A program made the translations under genes and the position numbers. Below the pieces are notes generated by a model that did no database searches, was not told the DNA's origin, and was given only the letters and a program-made list of their open reading frames with translations. A DNA stretch of 64,000 bases from Streptomyces sp. BHT-5-2 (GTDB lineage: Bacteria; Actinomycetota; Actinomycetes; Streptomycetales; Streptomycetaceae). Location of the stretch: the NCBI RefSeq assembly GCF_019774615.1, contig NZ_CP081496.1, positions 682,001 to 746,000 of the forward strand. The letters are read 5' to 3'. Positions 16,481-24,482 of the stretch are shown here, in pieces (position 1 is the first letter of the stretch; each line of letters starts with the position of its first letter).

Positions 16481-17956
16481 GTGCCCGTCCCCGCGCCGTC
16501 GACCTCCTCGCGCACCGTCCCGGGCCGGCGGCCCCGGCGGTCCCGATGGCGCCGCCCGCGCCGGGGCTCCCAGAGGGCGCGCTGGGGACTGCGGATCAGC
16601 GCCGCGGCGACCGCGCTGCTGCTGTCCGCGAGCGGGGTGGGGCACGCCATGGTCACCGACGTGGAGACCGGGATCGGGCGGGTGGACGCCTTCCAGGGGA
16701 TCAACGACCGCCCCGGGGACGGCGCGGGGCTGACCTTCCTGGTCGTCGGCACCGACGGCCGGGACAAGCTGACCGACGAGGAGAAGCAGCGCTACCACCT
16801 GGGCGGCGACCCCTGTCACTGCACCGACACGCTGATGCTGGTGCACCTCTCCGCCGACCGGGGCCGGGCCAGCGTGGTGAGCCTGCCCCGCGACTCCTAC
16901 GCCGAGGTGCCCGCCCACCAGGACGCCGAGGGCCGGCGGCACCCCCGGCACGCGCTCAAGCTGAACGCGGCCTACGCCGAGGGCGGCCCCAACCTGACCG
17001 TGCGCACCGTCGAGCACATGACCGGGGTGCACATCGACCACTACCTGGAGATCGACTTCACCAGCTTCATGCGGACCGTGGACGCGGTCGGCGGGGTGGA
17101 GGTCTGCACGGTGCGGCCGCTGCGGGACCGCTACTCGGGGCTGGACCTGCCGGCCGGGACCTCGCGGCTCAACGGCGGCGAGGCCCTCCAGTACGTCCGC
17201 TCGCGCCATGTGGACGGCTCCGCGGACCTGGGCCGGATGCAGCGCCAGCAGCGTTTCCTGGCCGCGCTGCTGGACCGGATCACCTCGTCCGGGGTGCTGA
17301 TGAACCCGGTCCGCTTCAAGGAGGTGGCGGACGCCATGCTGCAGTCCGTGCGGGCCGACGACGGCTTCGGGGCGGGCGAGCTGGCCGATCTGGCGCAGGC
17401 GATGCGCGGCTTCGGCCCGGCGTCGTCGGAGTTCGCGTCGGTGCCGCTGCGGGGCGAGGCGGAGAACGTGCCGGGGCTGGGCTCGACGGTGCGCTGGGAC
17501 CCGGTGCAGGCGCCGAGGCTGTTCCGGGCGCTGCGCGAGGACCGACCGTTCGCGGTGCACCGGCGCGCGGCGGAGCCCGGGACGGTCGTGGACGTCCCGC
17601 CCGAGCAGGTCCGGGTGCGGGTGGACAACGGGACCGGGCAGCGTGGGCTGGCCGCCCGGGTCTCCCGGGAGCTGCACGACTCCGGCTTCGCCACCGTCGG
17701 CACGCCCGGCGACTCCGCGCCAGACGCGGTGCCGCACACGGTGATCTCCTACGACCCGCGCTGGGACCGCTCGGCGCGCTCGCTGGTCGCCGCGCTGCCC
17801 GGCGCCCGGCTGCGGCCGACGGCCGGGCAGGGGCCGCTGATGCGGGTGACGGTCGGCGCGGACTTCCGGGCGGTGCGCCCGGTGCGGGCCGAGGAGCCGG
17901 CGCCGGCCCCTGGCACCCTGGCGGCGATCACCGGCGACCAGGCGGTGTGCCGATGA
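16481..17956 (+). CDS. LCP family wall-polymer ligase with LytR_C domain, fourth of five
   Basis: A 491-residue protein with an Arg-rich cytoplasmic tail, one membrane helix (LRISAAATALLLSASGVGHAM) and the LCP domain (FLVVGTDGRD, HCTDTLMLVHL, VSLPRDSYAEVP). The C-terminal LytR_C-like part (VRVRVDNGTGQRGLAARVSREL) is present. The Cys pair in GGDPCHCTDT next to the catalytic Asp is also seen in other LCP subgroups. The GTG at 16481 has GGAGG seven bases upstream. Its stop overlaps the next ATG (ATGA), coupling it to a small secreted protein. Confidence 0.92.
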   Translation: MPVPAPSTSSRTVPGRRPRRSRWRRPRRGSQRARWGLRISAAATALLLSASGVGHAMVTDVETGIGRVDAFQGINDRPGDGAGLTFLVVGTDGRDKLTDEEKQRYHLGGDPCHCTDTLMLVHLSADRGRASVVSLPRDSYAEVPAHQDAEGRRHPRHALKLNAAYAEGGPNLTVRTVEHMTGVHIDHYLEIDFTSFMRTVDAVGGVEVCTVRPLRDRYSGLDLPAGTSRLNGGEALQYVRSRHVDGSADLGRMQRQQRFLAALLDRITSSGVLMNPVRFKEVADAMLQSVRADDGFGAGELADLAQAMRGFGPASSEFASVPLRGEAENVPGLGSTVRWDPVQAPRLFRALREDRPFAVHRRAAEPGTVVDVPPEQVRVRVDNGTGQRGLAARVSRELHDSGFATVGTPGDSAPDAVPHTVISYDPRWDRSARSLVAALPGARLRPTAGQGPLMRVTVGADFRAVRPVRAEEPAPAPGTLAAITGDQAVCR

Positions 17957-18405
17957 CCGTGCCCGCACCGCGCCGCACCGCCGCGGGGCCGCCGGCGACC
18001 GGTCCGGACCGGCGGCGCCGGACGGGCCGGGCCGCGGCCGCCGTCGCCGTGCTGGGCCTGCTGGCGGCGACCGCGGCGGCCGTCCCGTCGGCCCCGGCGG
18101 CGCCGACCGGCTGCGGGGTGCTGCTGCTCGGCCGGCTGTGCCTGCGCGGCCCGGTCGGGGCCACCGGCGTCTACACGGCCGTCTACCGGCGGGACGCGCC
18201 GGCGCCCGGCGAGATCTCCGTCCGGCTCGGCTACCAGCGCAAGAACTCCCGGATCACCGCGTTCCCCGGCTGGCTCGGCGCCGGGCGGACGCGGGGCGGG
18301 GTGCTCCGGCTGAGCGGGCGGGTGGAGATGCTCCCGGACGAGTGCATCCGGGGCGTGATGGAGCACGCCGCGACGGTCTTCGTCACCAAGTGGAGCTGCG
18401 GCTGA
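17953..18405 (+). CDS. Small secreted protein of unknown function, coupled to the LCP gene
   Basis: A 150-residue protein. A Pro/Arg-rich start is followed by a hydrophobic stretch (AAAAVAVLGLLAATAAAVPSAPAA) that looks like a signal peptide, then ~100 mature residues with four Cys (GCGVLLLGRLCLRG, LPDECIRGV, TKWSCG) that could form disulfides. I recognise no family. The four-base overlap with the LCP gene indicates coexpression, so it may assist or respond to wall-polymer attachment. Confidence 0.75.
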   Translation: MTVPAPRRTAAGPPATGPDRRRRTGRAAAAVAVLGLLAATAAAVPSAPAAPTGCGVLLLGRLCLRGPVGATGVYTAVYRRDAPAPGEISVRLGYQRKNSRITAFPGWLGAGRTRGGVLRLSGRVEMLPDECIRGVMEHAATVFVTKWSCG

Positions 18406-18467
18406 CGCCGGGCCGGGCGGCGTCCGGTGTCCGGTGTCCGGAGGGTTTCGGAAAGGCGGTGCGGAGC

Positions 18468-19070
18468 ATGTGGCAGGTCGTCCTGGCGATCACCCCGACC
18501 ACGGTGGTGCTCTTCCTGCTCGGGGCGCTGGCGCTGGCGCTGGGCCTGGCGCTGTGGGCGCTGCGGGCCCCGGGGCGGCGTGCCCCGCGCACCGCGGCCG
18601 GGGTGCTGCTCGCGGTCTGGCTGCTGCTGGTGATGGGGGTCACCCTCGCCCCCACCCAGCCGGTGGGCTCCGGCGACGCGACGGTCTGGTGGCGCCCCGG
18701 GGAGGGGCTGCTGGAGCTGGGCGCGCAGCTGGAGCCGGGCGAGGTGGCGATGCTGGTGCGGCGGCAGATCGCCGGGACCGCGCTGTTCGTCCCGGGGCCG
18801 CTGCTGCTGCGGTTCGCCGCGCCCCGCTGGTCGGCGGCCGGGGCGTTCCTGCTGGGGGTGGGGCTGAGCGTCGCCGTCGAGGTGGCGCAGCTGCTGATGC
18901 GGGCCGGGCGGGTGGCCGACATCGACGATGTGCTGTGCGCGGCAGCCGGGACCGTGACGGGCGCGGCGCTGGCGCTGCTGGCGAAGGCGACGGCGGCGGC
19001 GCTGCACCGCCGGGCGCTGCCCCGCCGGGCGGTCCGGCCGGCCGCGGCGCCCGCGCCCGAGGAGGCGTGA
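18468..19070 (+). CDS. VanZ-like integral membrane protein
   Basis: A 200-residue protein with about four or five hydrophobic helices. The VanZ-like pattern is visible in VTLAPTQPVGS and in the late block GVGLSVAVEVAQLLMRAGRVADIDDVLCAAAGTVTGA, which matches the E-x-x-Q-x(7)-R-x-x-D-x-D-D signature of the family. VanZ proteins are poorly understood; VanZ itself gives low-level teicoplanin resistance. The ATG at 18468 follows GGCGGTGCGGAGC. It lies 62 bases after the small secreted protein, possibly in one transcription unit with the LCP gene. Confidence 0.8.
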   Translation: MWQVVLAITPTTVVLFLLGALALALGLALWALRAPGRRAPRTAAGVLLAVWLLLVMGVTLAPTQPVGSGDATVWWRPGEGLLELGAQLEPGEVAMLVRRQIAGTALFVPGPLLLRFAAPRWSAAGAFLLGVGLSVAVEVAQLLMRAGRVADIDDVLCAAAGTVTGAALALLAKATAAALHRRALPRRAVRPAAAPAPEEA

Positions 19071-19089
19071 GGCGCCCGGGCCGGCCCCG

Positions 19090-19644
19090 TCAGGCGTCGT
19101 CGAGGCCCTCGGCGGCGCGCCGCTCGCGGAGTTCCCGGATGGCGCGGCGGCGGGCCAGCCGGTGCGTCCGGCGGATCTGGGCCTCCTGGTAGCGCCGCCG
19201 GTCGCGCTCGGTCTCGGGGACGACCGGCGGCACCGTGCGGGGCTTGCCGTGCTCGTCGACGGCGGCGAAGACGAGGTAGGCGGAGCCGACCTGCTGGGCG
19301 GGGGTGGATTCGTTCCAGCGCTCGGCGAGCACCCGGACGCCTATCTCCATGGAGGACCGGCCGGTCCAGTTGACCTGGGCCTTGACGTGGACGAGGTCGC
19401 CGACCCGGACCGGCTCCAGGAAGACCATCTCGTCCATGGAGGCGGTCACCGCCGGGCCGCCGGAGTGCCGGCCCGCGACCGCGCCCGCGGCGTCGTCGAC
19501 GAGTTTCATGATCACGCCGCCGTGCACCGTCCCGAGGAGGTTGGTGTCGCCTGCGGTCATGATGTGCGACAGCGTGGTGCGGGAGACGGAGGTGGGCTTG
19601 CCCGCGGGGGCGTCCTCCTGCTGGTGGGTGACGAGGTCGGTCAT
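19090..19644 (-). CDS. Acyl-CoA thioesterase (hotdog fold)
   Basis: A 184-residue single hotdog domain. The motif GDTNLLGTVHGGVIMKLVDDAAG is the conserved catalytic helix region of BFIT/YciA-type acyl-CoA hydrolases, and the second half ends in a basic, Arg-rich tail (RRRAIRELRERR). These enzymes release free fatty acid from acyl-CoA. I chose the ATG at 19642-19644, just before MTDLVTHQQ. It is convergent with the VanZ-like gene and divergent from the fifth LCP gene. Confidence 0.85.
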   Translation of the reverse strand: MTDLVTHQQEDAPAGKPTSVSRTTLSHIMTAGDTNLLGTVHGGVIMKLVDDAAGAVAGRHSGGPAVTASMDEMVFLEPVRVGDLVHVKAQVNWTGRSSMEIGVRVLAERWNESTPAQQVGSAYLVFAAVDEHGKPRTVPPVVPETERDRRRYQEAQIRRTHRLARRRAIRELRERRAAEGLDDA

Positions 19645-19928
19645 GGAGCCAAGCGTAAGCGGGGGCCGTACGGTCCCGTACGGCGGCGGGCGGCGGGAGC
19701 GGCCGGGGCGGTGTGACCCGGGTCTCCCCGCCGACGTGAGATGGCTCTCCCGCCCGCCGCCGGAAACCATCCGGAATGGATGCTTCCGATGGTGGCGGCC
19801 GAATCGCCGGGCCCTTCGCGGTATGGCCCGTTAGGGCTCCGTCGTTTTGCATCAGCTCTGCAACAGCCACGGCCCGATCCCGTACCCGCCCTATGGAGCG
19901 GGCCCCCGTGGCGTGCACACTTCCCCGT

Positions 19929-21230
19929 ATGAATGAGTGGCCCCAAGGACGGTCCGGCGACCAGAGCGGCAACCGGTACGGACGCGGCAGCAGTGCCGAG
20001 CCGGAGGGTGCGCGCGCCATGCCGCACGTACGGCGCGACGCAGGCTCCGGCTACGGGCGCAGCGAGCCCCCGCTGCCGCCCTCGCTCTCCCCGCGCCGCG
20101 GCGGCGGGAACGCGCCGCAGCAGTCCCAGGGCTACGACGACTACGACAGCGGCTACAACACCGGCCAGGTCTACGGGGGCGGTGGCCGGGGCGGCCGCGG
20201 CACCGGTGGCGGCGGCCACGGCGGCGACGGCTACGCCGCCCGGCCGCGCCCGCGCTGGGGCCGCCGCATCAAGTGGACGCTGATCACCCTGGTCGTGGTG
20301 GCGCTGGTCGCCTCGGTCGGCACCTACTTCTGGGCGGACGGCAAACTGCGCCGCGAGGTCGACCTGAGCAAGGTCATCGACCGCCCCGCGACCGGCGACG
20401 GCACCAACTACCTCATCGTCGGCACGGACAGCCGCGAGGGCATGACCGACGAGATGAAGCAGAAGCTGCACACCGGCGGGCCCACCGACAGCGGGCGCAC
20501 CGACTCGATGCTGATCCTGCACGACGGCAGCAACGGCCCGACGCTGATATCCCTGCCGCGCGACTCCAACGTCGAGATCCCCTCGTACGTCGGCTCCAAG
20601 TCCGGCAAGCAGTACCCGGCGCGCGGGCGGCACACCAAGCTGAACGCGACCTACGCCGAGGACGGCCCGGCCCTGCTGGTCCGCACCATCGAGTACAACA
20701 CCCACCTGCACATCGACCACTACGTCGAGATCGGGTTCGCCGGCTTCGCCAACATCGTCGACGCGCTCGGCGGCGTGGAGATGGACATCCCCCAGGCGTT
20801 CAAGGACAAGGACTCCGGCGCCGACTTCAAGGCCGGCACCCAGACCCTCACCGGCGCGCAGGCACTCGCCTTCGTCCGGACCCGGCACGCCTTCGCCTCC
20901 CAGGACCTCCAGCGCACCAAGAACCAGCAGAAGTTCCTGGCCGCCGTCGCCAAGCAGGCCGCCACGCCGGGCACCCTGCTCAACCCCTTCAAGTTCTATC
21001 CGACGCTCGGCGCCGGCCTGGACACGCTGAAGGTGGACAAGGACATGAGCCTGTGGGACCTGGGCCAGATGTTCTTCGCGATGAAGGGCGTCACCGGCGG
21101 CGACGGCAAGTCGATGAACATGCCGATCTCCGGCAGCGTCGGCGGCAACCTCGTCTGGGACCAGGCCAAGCTCAAGCAGCTCGTCCAGGAGCTCAACAAC
21201 GACGAGCCGGTCACCGTCTCCGGCAACTGA
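19929..21230 (+). CDS. LCP family wall-polymer ligase, fifth of five
   Basis: A 433-residue protein. A Gly/Tyr/Arg-rich cytoplasmic part of about 110 residues (MNEWPQG...YDDYDSGYNTGQVYGGG) precedes one membrane helix (IKWTLITLVVVALVASVGTYFW) and an LCP domain (YLIVGTDSRE, GRTDSMLILH, ISLPRDSNVEIP, HLHIDHYVEIGF). There is no LytR_C domain. The ATG at 19929 is preferred; longer frames run into promoter DNA. It is followed by a very strong terminator and then the integration site of the mobile element. Confidence 0.92.
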   Translation: MNEWPQGRSGDQSGNRYGRGSSAEPEGARAMPHVRRDAGSGYGRSEPPLPPSLSPRRGGGNAPQQSQGYDDYDSGYNTGQVYGGGGRGGRGTGGGGHGGDGYAARPRPRWGRRIKWTLITLVVVALVASVGTYFWADGKLRREVDLSKVIDRPATGDGTNYLIVGTDSREGMTDEMKQKLHTGGPTDSGRTDSMLILHDGSNGPTLISLPRDSNVEIPSYVGSKSGKQYPARGRHTKLNATYAEDGPALLVRTIEYNTHLHIDHYVEIGFAGFANIVDALGGVEMDIPQAFKDKDSGADFKAGTQTLTGAQALAFVRTRHAFASQDLQRTKNQQKFLAAVAKQAATPGTLLNPFKFYPTLGAGLDTLKVDKDMSLWDLGQMFFAMKGVTGGDGKSMNMPISGSVGGNLVWDQAKLKQLVQELNNDEPVTVSGN

Positions 21231-21254
21231 CCGGACCGGCCACCGCACCGCCAC

Positions 21255-21296
21255 GAGGAGGGGCCCCGACCGCAACCGCGGTCGGGGCCCCTCCTC
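21255..21296 (+). terminator. Perfect 19-bp stem-loop terminator
   Basis: Arms 21255-21273 and 21278-21296 are exact inverted repeats (GAGGAGGGGCCCCGACCGC) with a four-base AACC loop. It lies between the fifth LCP stop and the minus-strand remnant of the acyl-CoA dehydrogenase gene, so it would end transcription from both sides before integration. Confidence 0.9.
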
Positions 21297-21321
21297 ACAG
21301 GGCCGCGCAGGACCCTCCGCC

Positions 21322-21385
21322 CTACGGCAGGTTCCGCGCCATCACGATCCGCTGCACCTGGTTCGTGCCCTCGTAGATCTGCGTG
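21322..21385 (-). pseudogene. Original 3' end of the acyl-CoA dehydrogenase gene, cut off by integration (attL)
   Basis: On the minus strand it encodes TQIYEGTNQVQRIVMARNLP and a TAG stop, the C-terminal 20 residues of an acyl-CoA dehydrogenase. The rest of that gene lies 11.6 kb to the right (32944-34119). The copy keeps high-GC chromosomal codons, whereas the copy at the right end uses A/T-ending ones. The last shared bases before divergence are ATCTGCGTG (21377-21385). Confidence 0.9.
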
Positions 21386-21440
21386 CTTTACAGGCCATAC
21401 GGCCCTGACCTGCATGGATGCCCCTCCTGAAGGAGTTCTC

Positions 21441-21456
21441 CCCAGGATTCCCCCAG
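21441..21456 (+). repeat. 16-bp direct repeat inside the left end (possible integrase arm site)
   Basis: CCCAGGATTCCCCCAG occurs here, 55 bases inside the left core, and again in the same orientation at 32832-32847 near the right end. In the circular form both would flank attP, as arm-type integrase or excisionase sites do. Confidence 0.55.
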
Positions 21457-21559
21457 GATCGCCACCGCGTTCCCCCTGCTCAGGTCGTGCATGGAGTCTC
21501 GCGCGGCTAAGGCCCGCTGCCTGCCCCCCTTGACGGTGCTCAGCCGGAAGAGTGAGGCT

Positions 21560-21579
21560 CGTGCACATCCGTGCAACCG
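21560..21579 (+). promoter_or_regulatory. Tandem CGTGCA operator candidate, copy 1
   Basis: CGTGCACATC followed directly by CGTGCAACCG: two CGTGCA half-sites exactly ten bases apart, 21-40 bases before the first gene of the element. The same arrangement occurs at 23228-23247. TTGACG near 21530 could be a -35 element. Confidence 0.5.
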
Positions 21580-21599
21580 ACTCGGTAGAGGAGTGCCCA

Positions 21600-21866
21600 A
21601 TGGCCCTAAAGTTCTTGGGGATTTGGCCCAACACCCCCGATGACGGCTCGCCCACGATCTGGCTGGACGACACAACCGGCGACCTGATCATCCAGTCATG
21701 GAAGGCGGACGAGGAGACCGTCCGGCAAGCACAGGAAGTCGGCTCGGTGCCCGGCCACTCCACGGACGTTCCGGAGCACGAGACCGTAATCCGGCTGCCC
21801 GCAAACATGCTCCAGTTCATCCCCCGCCCGGACAGTGAGGACAACGGTGGCAACAGCGGTTCGTGA
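21600..21866 (+). CDS. Small acidic protein of unknown function
   Basis: An 88-residue protein starting MALKFLGIWPNTPDDGSPTIWLDD. It is acidic, with no membrane segment or known motif. The ATG at 21600 follows AGAGGAG by seven bases; an upstream GTG/ATG adds 16 residues. It overlaps the next gene and begins a three-gene run with a DUF6879 protein and an XRE-DUF5753 regulator. Small proteins of this kind accompany such regulators in Streptomyces and may belong to the same regulatory module; that role is inferred. Confidence 0.7.
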   Translation: MALKFLGIWPNTPDDGSPTIWLDDTTGDLIIQSWKADEETVRQAQEVGSVPGHSTDVPEHETVIRLPANMLQFIPRPDSEDNGGNSGS

Positions 21867-22365
21867 GGCTCTCGCGAAGGCGCAGCGCTCAGCGATGCAC
21901 CTTGAGATGCGGGACAGCTACATGCGGGATGACCCCGAATTCATCCGCTGGCAGGAGGGGCACCGGTACGACCCGGCCGACCGTGAATCGTGGTGGCGCT
22001 CGTGGCTGGACGTGGTGGCCGAGACGACCAGCCGGGGTGTGGTCATGCGGCGGCTGCGCGTGGTCTCCGAGCCACTGAGTGACTACGTGCGGTACGAGTA
22101 CGACGGCACGTTTACGAACGTCGCAGCGGGTGAGGACGTGCGTTGGCTGCCTCGCTCGCGGGCGCGTGATCTGCTGCTCCCCGTGCTGGACGGGTGGGTC
22201 ATGGACGAGGAAACCGTGATCCTGCACCACTTCAGCGGCGAGGGTCAGTGGACCGGCCCGCGCATGGAGGTTCTGCACGAACCGGCGTTGGCCGCGCAGT
22301 ACGTCACGGCGTACGAGGCAGCGTGGGAGCGCGCGATTCCTCACGCGGAGTACCGGCCGAGCTGA
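21847..22365 (+). CDS. DUF6879-like protein
   Basis: About 172 residues. Blocks such as SWWRSWLDVVAETTSRGVVMRRLRVVSEPLSDYVRYEYD, NVAAGEDVRWLPRS and a C-terminal YVTAYEAAWERA match my recollection of the DUF6879 family, often encoded next to XRE-DUF5753 regulators in Streptomyces. No catalytic residues are recognised. The GTG at 21847 has GAGG upstream; GTG 21835 is an in-frame alternative. It overlaps the preceding gene and is followed by the regulator nine bases later. Confidence 0.7.
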   Translation: MATAVREALAKAQRSAMHLEMRDSYMRDDPEFIRWQEGHRYDPADRESWWRSWLDVVAETTSRGVVMRRLRVVSEPLSDYVRYEYDGTFTNVAAGEDVRWLPRSRARDLLLPVLDGWVMDEETVILHHFSGEGQWTGPRMEVLHEPALAAQYVTAYEAAWERAIPHAEYRPS

Positions 22366-22374
22366 TCACGCACC

Positions 22375-23223
22375 ATGGCTGTCTCTGCTTCTTCCAGTGC
22401 CCAGGAGGCCCGGCAGGCTCTCGCGGATCGACTCGGGGAGCTTTGCCGGGATGCCGGGCTGACCGGGGCCGAACTTGCTGATCGCTGCGAGTGGAGCCGG
22501 TCCAAGTCGTCCCGGATCATGAACGGCCGTACACCCCCGTCCGCCGACGACATTCGGGCGTGGTGCCGGGCGTGCGAGGCCGAGGGCCAGGCCGAAGACC
22601 TGATTGCGATGCTTCGGACGGCCGAGGGCATGTGGGTTGGCTGGCGACGCATGGAGCGGGCAGGGCTCAAACAGGCCCAGGAGGCCCGCCTGCCGCTGTA
22701 CCGGCGGACCCGCCGTTTCCGCTCCTACTCCTCCTGGCTCGTGCCGGGCATGATCCAGACGCAGCCGTACACGACGGCAGCTTTGCAAGCGATCCAGCAA
22801 CGGCGCGGCCTGGTGGACGACGTAGCCGAAGCCGTCGCCGCCCGGATGGAGCGTCAGCGGGTCCTGTACGAGGGTGACCGGCAGTTCGCGTTCCTCGTTG
22901 AGGAGTCGGTGTTGCGAACCGGGATCGGCGGCGCTGAGGTCATGGCCGGACAACTTGGCCACCTGGTCTCCATTGCCTCACTTCCCAACGTCAGCCTGGG
23001 AGTTGTGCCCATGACGCCGGATCGGGAGCGCTGGCCGGCCGAGGGCTTCTGGATCTATGACGCGGCGCAGGTCAACGTCGAGTTGATCTCTGGATACCTC
23101 ACGATCACGCAGCCTAGCGAGATAGCCCTGTACGCCGAGACGTTCGCGGAACTGGCAGCACTGGCGGTCTACGGGGCTCCCGCTCGCGCGCTGATCACGT
23201 CGGCCTTGGATGCCCTCGGGTGA
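22375..23223 (+). CDS. XRE-family regulator with DUF5753 domain
   Basis: A 282-residue protein. Residues about 12-65 form the helix-turn-helix (LGELCRDAGLTGAELADRCEWSRSKSSRIMNGR), and residues about 95-275 form a DUF5753 domain (SSWLVPGMIQTQPYTTAAL, RQRVLYEGDRQFAFLVEESVLR, VSLGVVPM). This architecture is greatly expanded in Streptomyces, including WhiJ-like and Scr1-type regulators that usually act with a small partner. It probably binds the tandem CGTGCA sites located before the first gene of its operon and just after its own stop. Confidence 0.9.
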   Translation: MAVSASSSAQEARQALADRLGELCRDAGLTGAELADRCEWSRSKSSRIMNGRTPPSADDIRAWCRACEAEGQAEDLIAMLRTAEGMWVGWRRMERAGLKQAQEARLPLYRRTRRFRSYSSWLVPGMIQTQPYTTAALQAIQQRRGLVDDVAEAVAARMERQRVLYEGDRQFAFLVEESVLRTGIGGAEVMAGQLGHLVSIASLPNVSLGVVPMTPDRERWPAEGFWIYDAAQVNVELISGYLTITQPSEIALYAETFAELAALAVYGAPARALITSALDALG

Positions 23224-23227
23224 TTGG

Positions 23228-23247
23228 CGTGCAACCTCGTGCAATCG
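23228..23247 (+). promoter_or_regulatory. Tandem CGTGCA operator candidate, copy 2
   Basis: CGTGCAACCT followed directly by CGTGCAATCG, with the same ten-base period as at 21560-21579. It lies immediately after the XRE gene and before the promoter-like TAGCGT near 23274 that precedes the next gene. Confidence 0.5.
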
Positions 23248-23312
23248 CCTATGAGTTGAGGTTCCGCTCTCCCTAGCGTGGTCGGCATCAGGACGACGCG
23301 AGGGGTCCACCC

Positions 23313-23519
23313 ATGACCAACCCAACGACGTATCCCGCTCCGCCCGTTGAGCTGCCGCTGAGGCTCGACAGTGACCCGCCCCCGGTACCGGGCTGCGATG
23401 TGTGCATGGCGTTGAGCGAAGAACGTAGTGAGGCACGGGCCGAGGGCAACATGTCCAAGGTCTCGGACGTGAACGTAGAGATCCGGAGTCACCCTCACAA
23501 GAAGCGGCGGTGCTCGTGA
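23313..23519 (+). CDS. Small protein with CxxC motif, unknown function
   Basis: A 68-residue protein with a Pro-rich N-terminus, a GCDVCMAL motif (about residues 28-35) and a basic, Cys-containing end (HPHKKRRCS) that could together bind a metal. The ATG at 23313 follows GAGGGG. Its stop overlaps the next start (GTGA). Not assigned to a family. Confidence 0.7.
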   Translation: MTNPTTYPAPPVELPLRLDSDPPPVPGCDVCMALSEERSEARAEGNMSKVSDVNVEIRSHPHKKRRCS

Positions 23520-23782
23520 TCCCCATGGCGCAGTACAAGAGCGCACGTGCTGAGGTGGACCACATTGCGGCGCTCGTCCGGGCCGCCCTCATCCGTGCCG
23601 GGCTCTCTGAGGATGACGTATCGCAAGTGCGCGGCCGGGTAACTGGCAACGGGTGCGCGTGCGTGGACATGGGCGTCTTGCGAGTCGGCGCGGCTACCAA
23701 GTTCCTCGAAGCTCTGCCGCTGGCGCGGGTCGGCCCGGAGAACGCCGACGAGGGCCCCAGGCTCCCGGCTGAGAGTTTCTGA
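23516..23782 (+). CDS. Small hypothetical protein
   Basis: An 88-residue protein (or 85 from the ATG at 23525): MAQYKSARAEVDHIAALVRAALIRAGLSEDDVSQVRGRVTG... The first half is predicted helical and amphipathic. The GTG at 23516 overlaps the previous stop, so it is probably translated in tandem with the CxxC protein. No family recognised. Confidence 0.65.
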   Translation: MIPMAQYKSARAEVDHIAALVRAALIRAGLSEDDVSQVRGRVTGNGCACVDMGVLRVGAATKFLEALPLARVGPENADEGPRLPAESF

Positions 23783-24085
23783 CCTTCCAAAGCTCCGGCG
23801 TGCCCACTGCCCCCGTGGCGGACAGCCGGATAGCCCCCGACCGGACAAGCCCAGAGTAGGGACAGGTCGTGTCCCGTCTGAGTTGACGTGCTCAGACTCT
23901 CGCCCCGGTCCGCCCCTTAACTGGGGTGCTGCCCTGGGCAGTGAGGGCAACCGCTTCGGCCCCAGGGAAGCCGAGGCGCCCAAACGCCCGCCCCGGTGGC
24001 CTGGACAGGTCGAGCGACCGGGGCGGGTTGCACGACGGCGCGGGGACGGTCTCCGTGTTGATGACCAGGAGGGGTTCACGGGAAC
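23783..24085. other. Non-coding stretch with an 11-bp stem
   Basis: No gene seen. It contains an inverted repeat CCCGCCCCGGT / ACCGGGGCGGG (about 23988-24028) and other short palindromes (GAGTTGACGTGCTCAGACTC near 23880). It could include a terminator for the preceding genes and a promoter for the 44-residue ORF, or an origin-like structure. The data do not decide. Confidence 0.35.
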
Positions 24086-24220
24086 ATGGGCAAGAAGAAC
24101 GAAGACGAATGGGACCCGCAGGCAAACCAGGGGCAGGCCACAGACCCCGACGCCCGGGTCTCTCAGAACGGTGACGTCCACAGCAGCATGGCTGACGACG
24201 AGGACCGCGAAGGGAAGTAA
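24086..24220 (+). CDS. 44-residue hydrophilic protein
   Basis: A short ORF starting MGKKNEDEWDPQANQGQATD and ending MADDEDREGK: highly charged, without hydrophobic segments. It is preceded by AGGAGGGG (about 24067-24074). The coding-like composition, the ribosome site and the tight spacing to the next gene (five bases) support it as real. Function unknown. Confidence 0.55.
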   Translation: MGKKNEDEWDPQANQGQATDPDARVSQNGDVHSSMADDEDREGK

Positions 24221-24225
24221 CGCCC

Positions 24226-24414
24226 GTGATCCACGGCGAGCACCTGGCGAAAGATCTGCGGCGTGACCACGGGTTCGTTCACGTGGGACGCACCAGGGAC
24301 GGTAACGCCGTGGTCATGCGCAAGGGCGACAGGTGGACCGTGGTCCCCCTTCGCTGGCTCACCGAAGAGGCGGTGGACACCATCAAGGCCCAGGCCGGAA
24401 TCAGCCTCGTCTGA
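24226..24414 (+). CDS. Small hypothetical protein
   Basis: A 62-residue protein from GTG 24226: VIHGEHLAKDLRRDHGFVHVGRTRDGNAVVMRKGDRW... It may form a small beta-rich domain. It follows the 44-residue ORF directly and ends before a bidirectional terminator. No family recognised. Confidence 0.6.
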   Translation: MIHGEHLAKDLRRDHGFVHVGRTRDGNAVVMRKGDRWTVVPLRWLTEEAVDTIKAQAGISLV

Positions 24415-24432
24415 GTCTCCCCGCAGCAAAGG

Positions 24433-24462
24433 AACGCCCCTGCCGACAATGGCAGGGGTGTT
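24433..24462. terminator. Bidirectional terminator
   Basis: Stem AACGCCCCTGCC (24433-24444) / GGCAGGGGTGTT (24451-24462) followed by CTTT. It separates the plus-strand small genes from the convergent ATPase gene. Confidence 0.75.
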
Positions 24463-24482
24463 CTTTGGTTCCTTCGGGCGTG

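Noticed and set aside
21297..21400. tRNA gene as integration target
   Set aside because: No cloverleaf is visible. The duplicated sequence is the coding 3' end of an acyl-CoA dehydrogenase.
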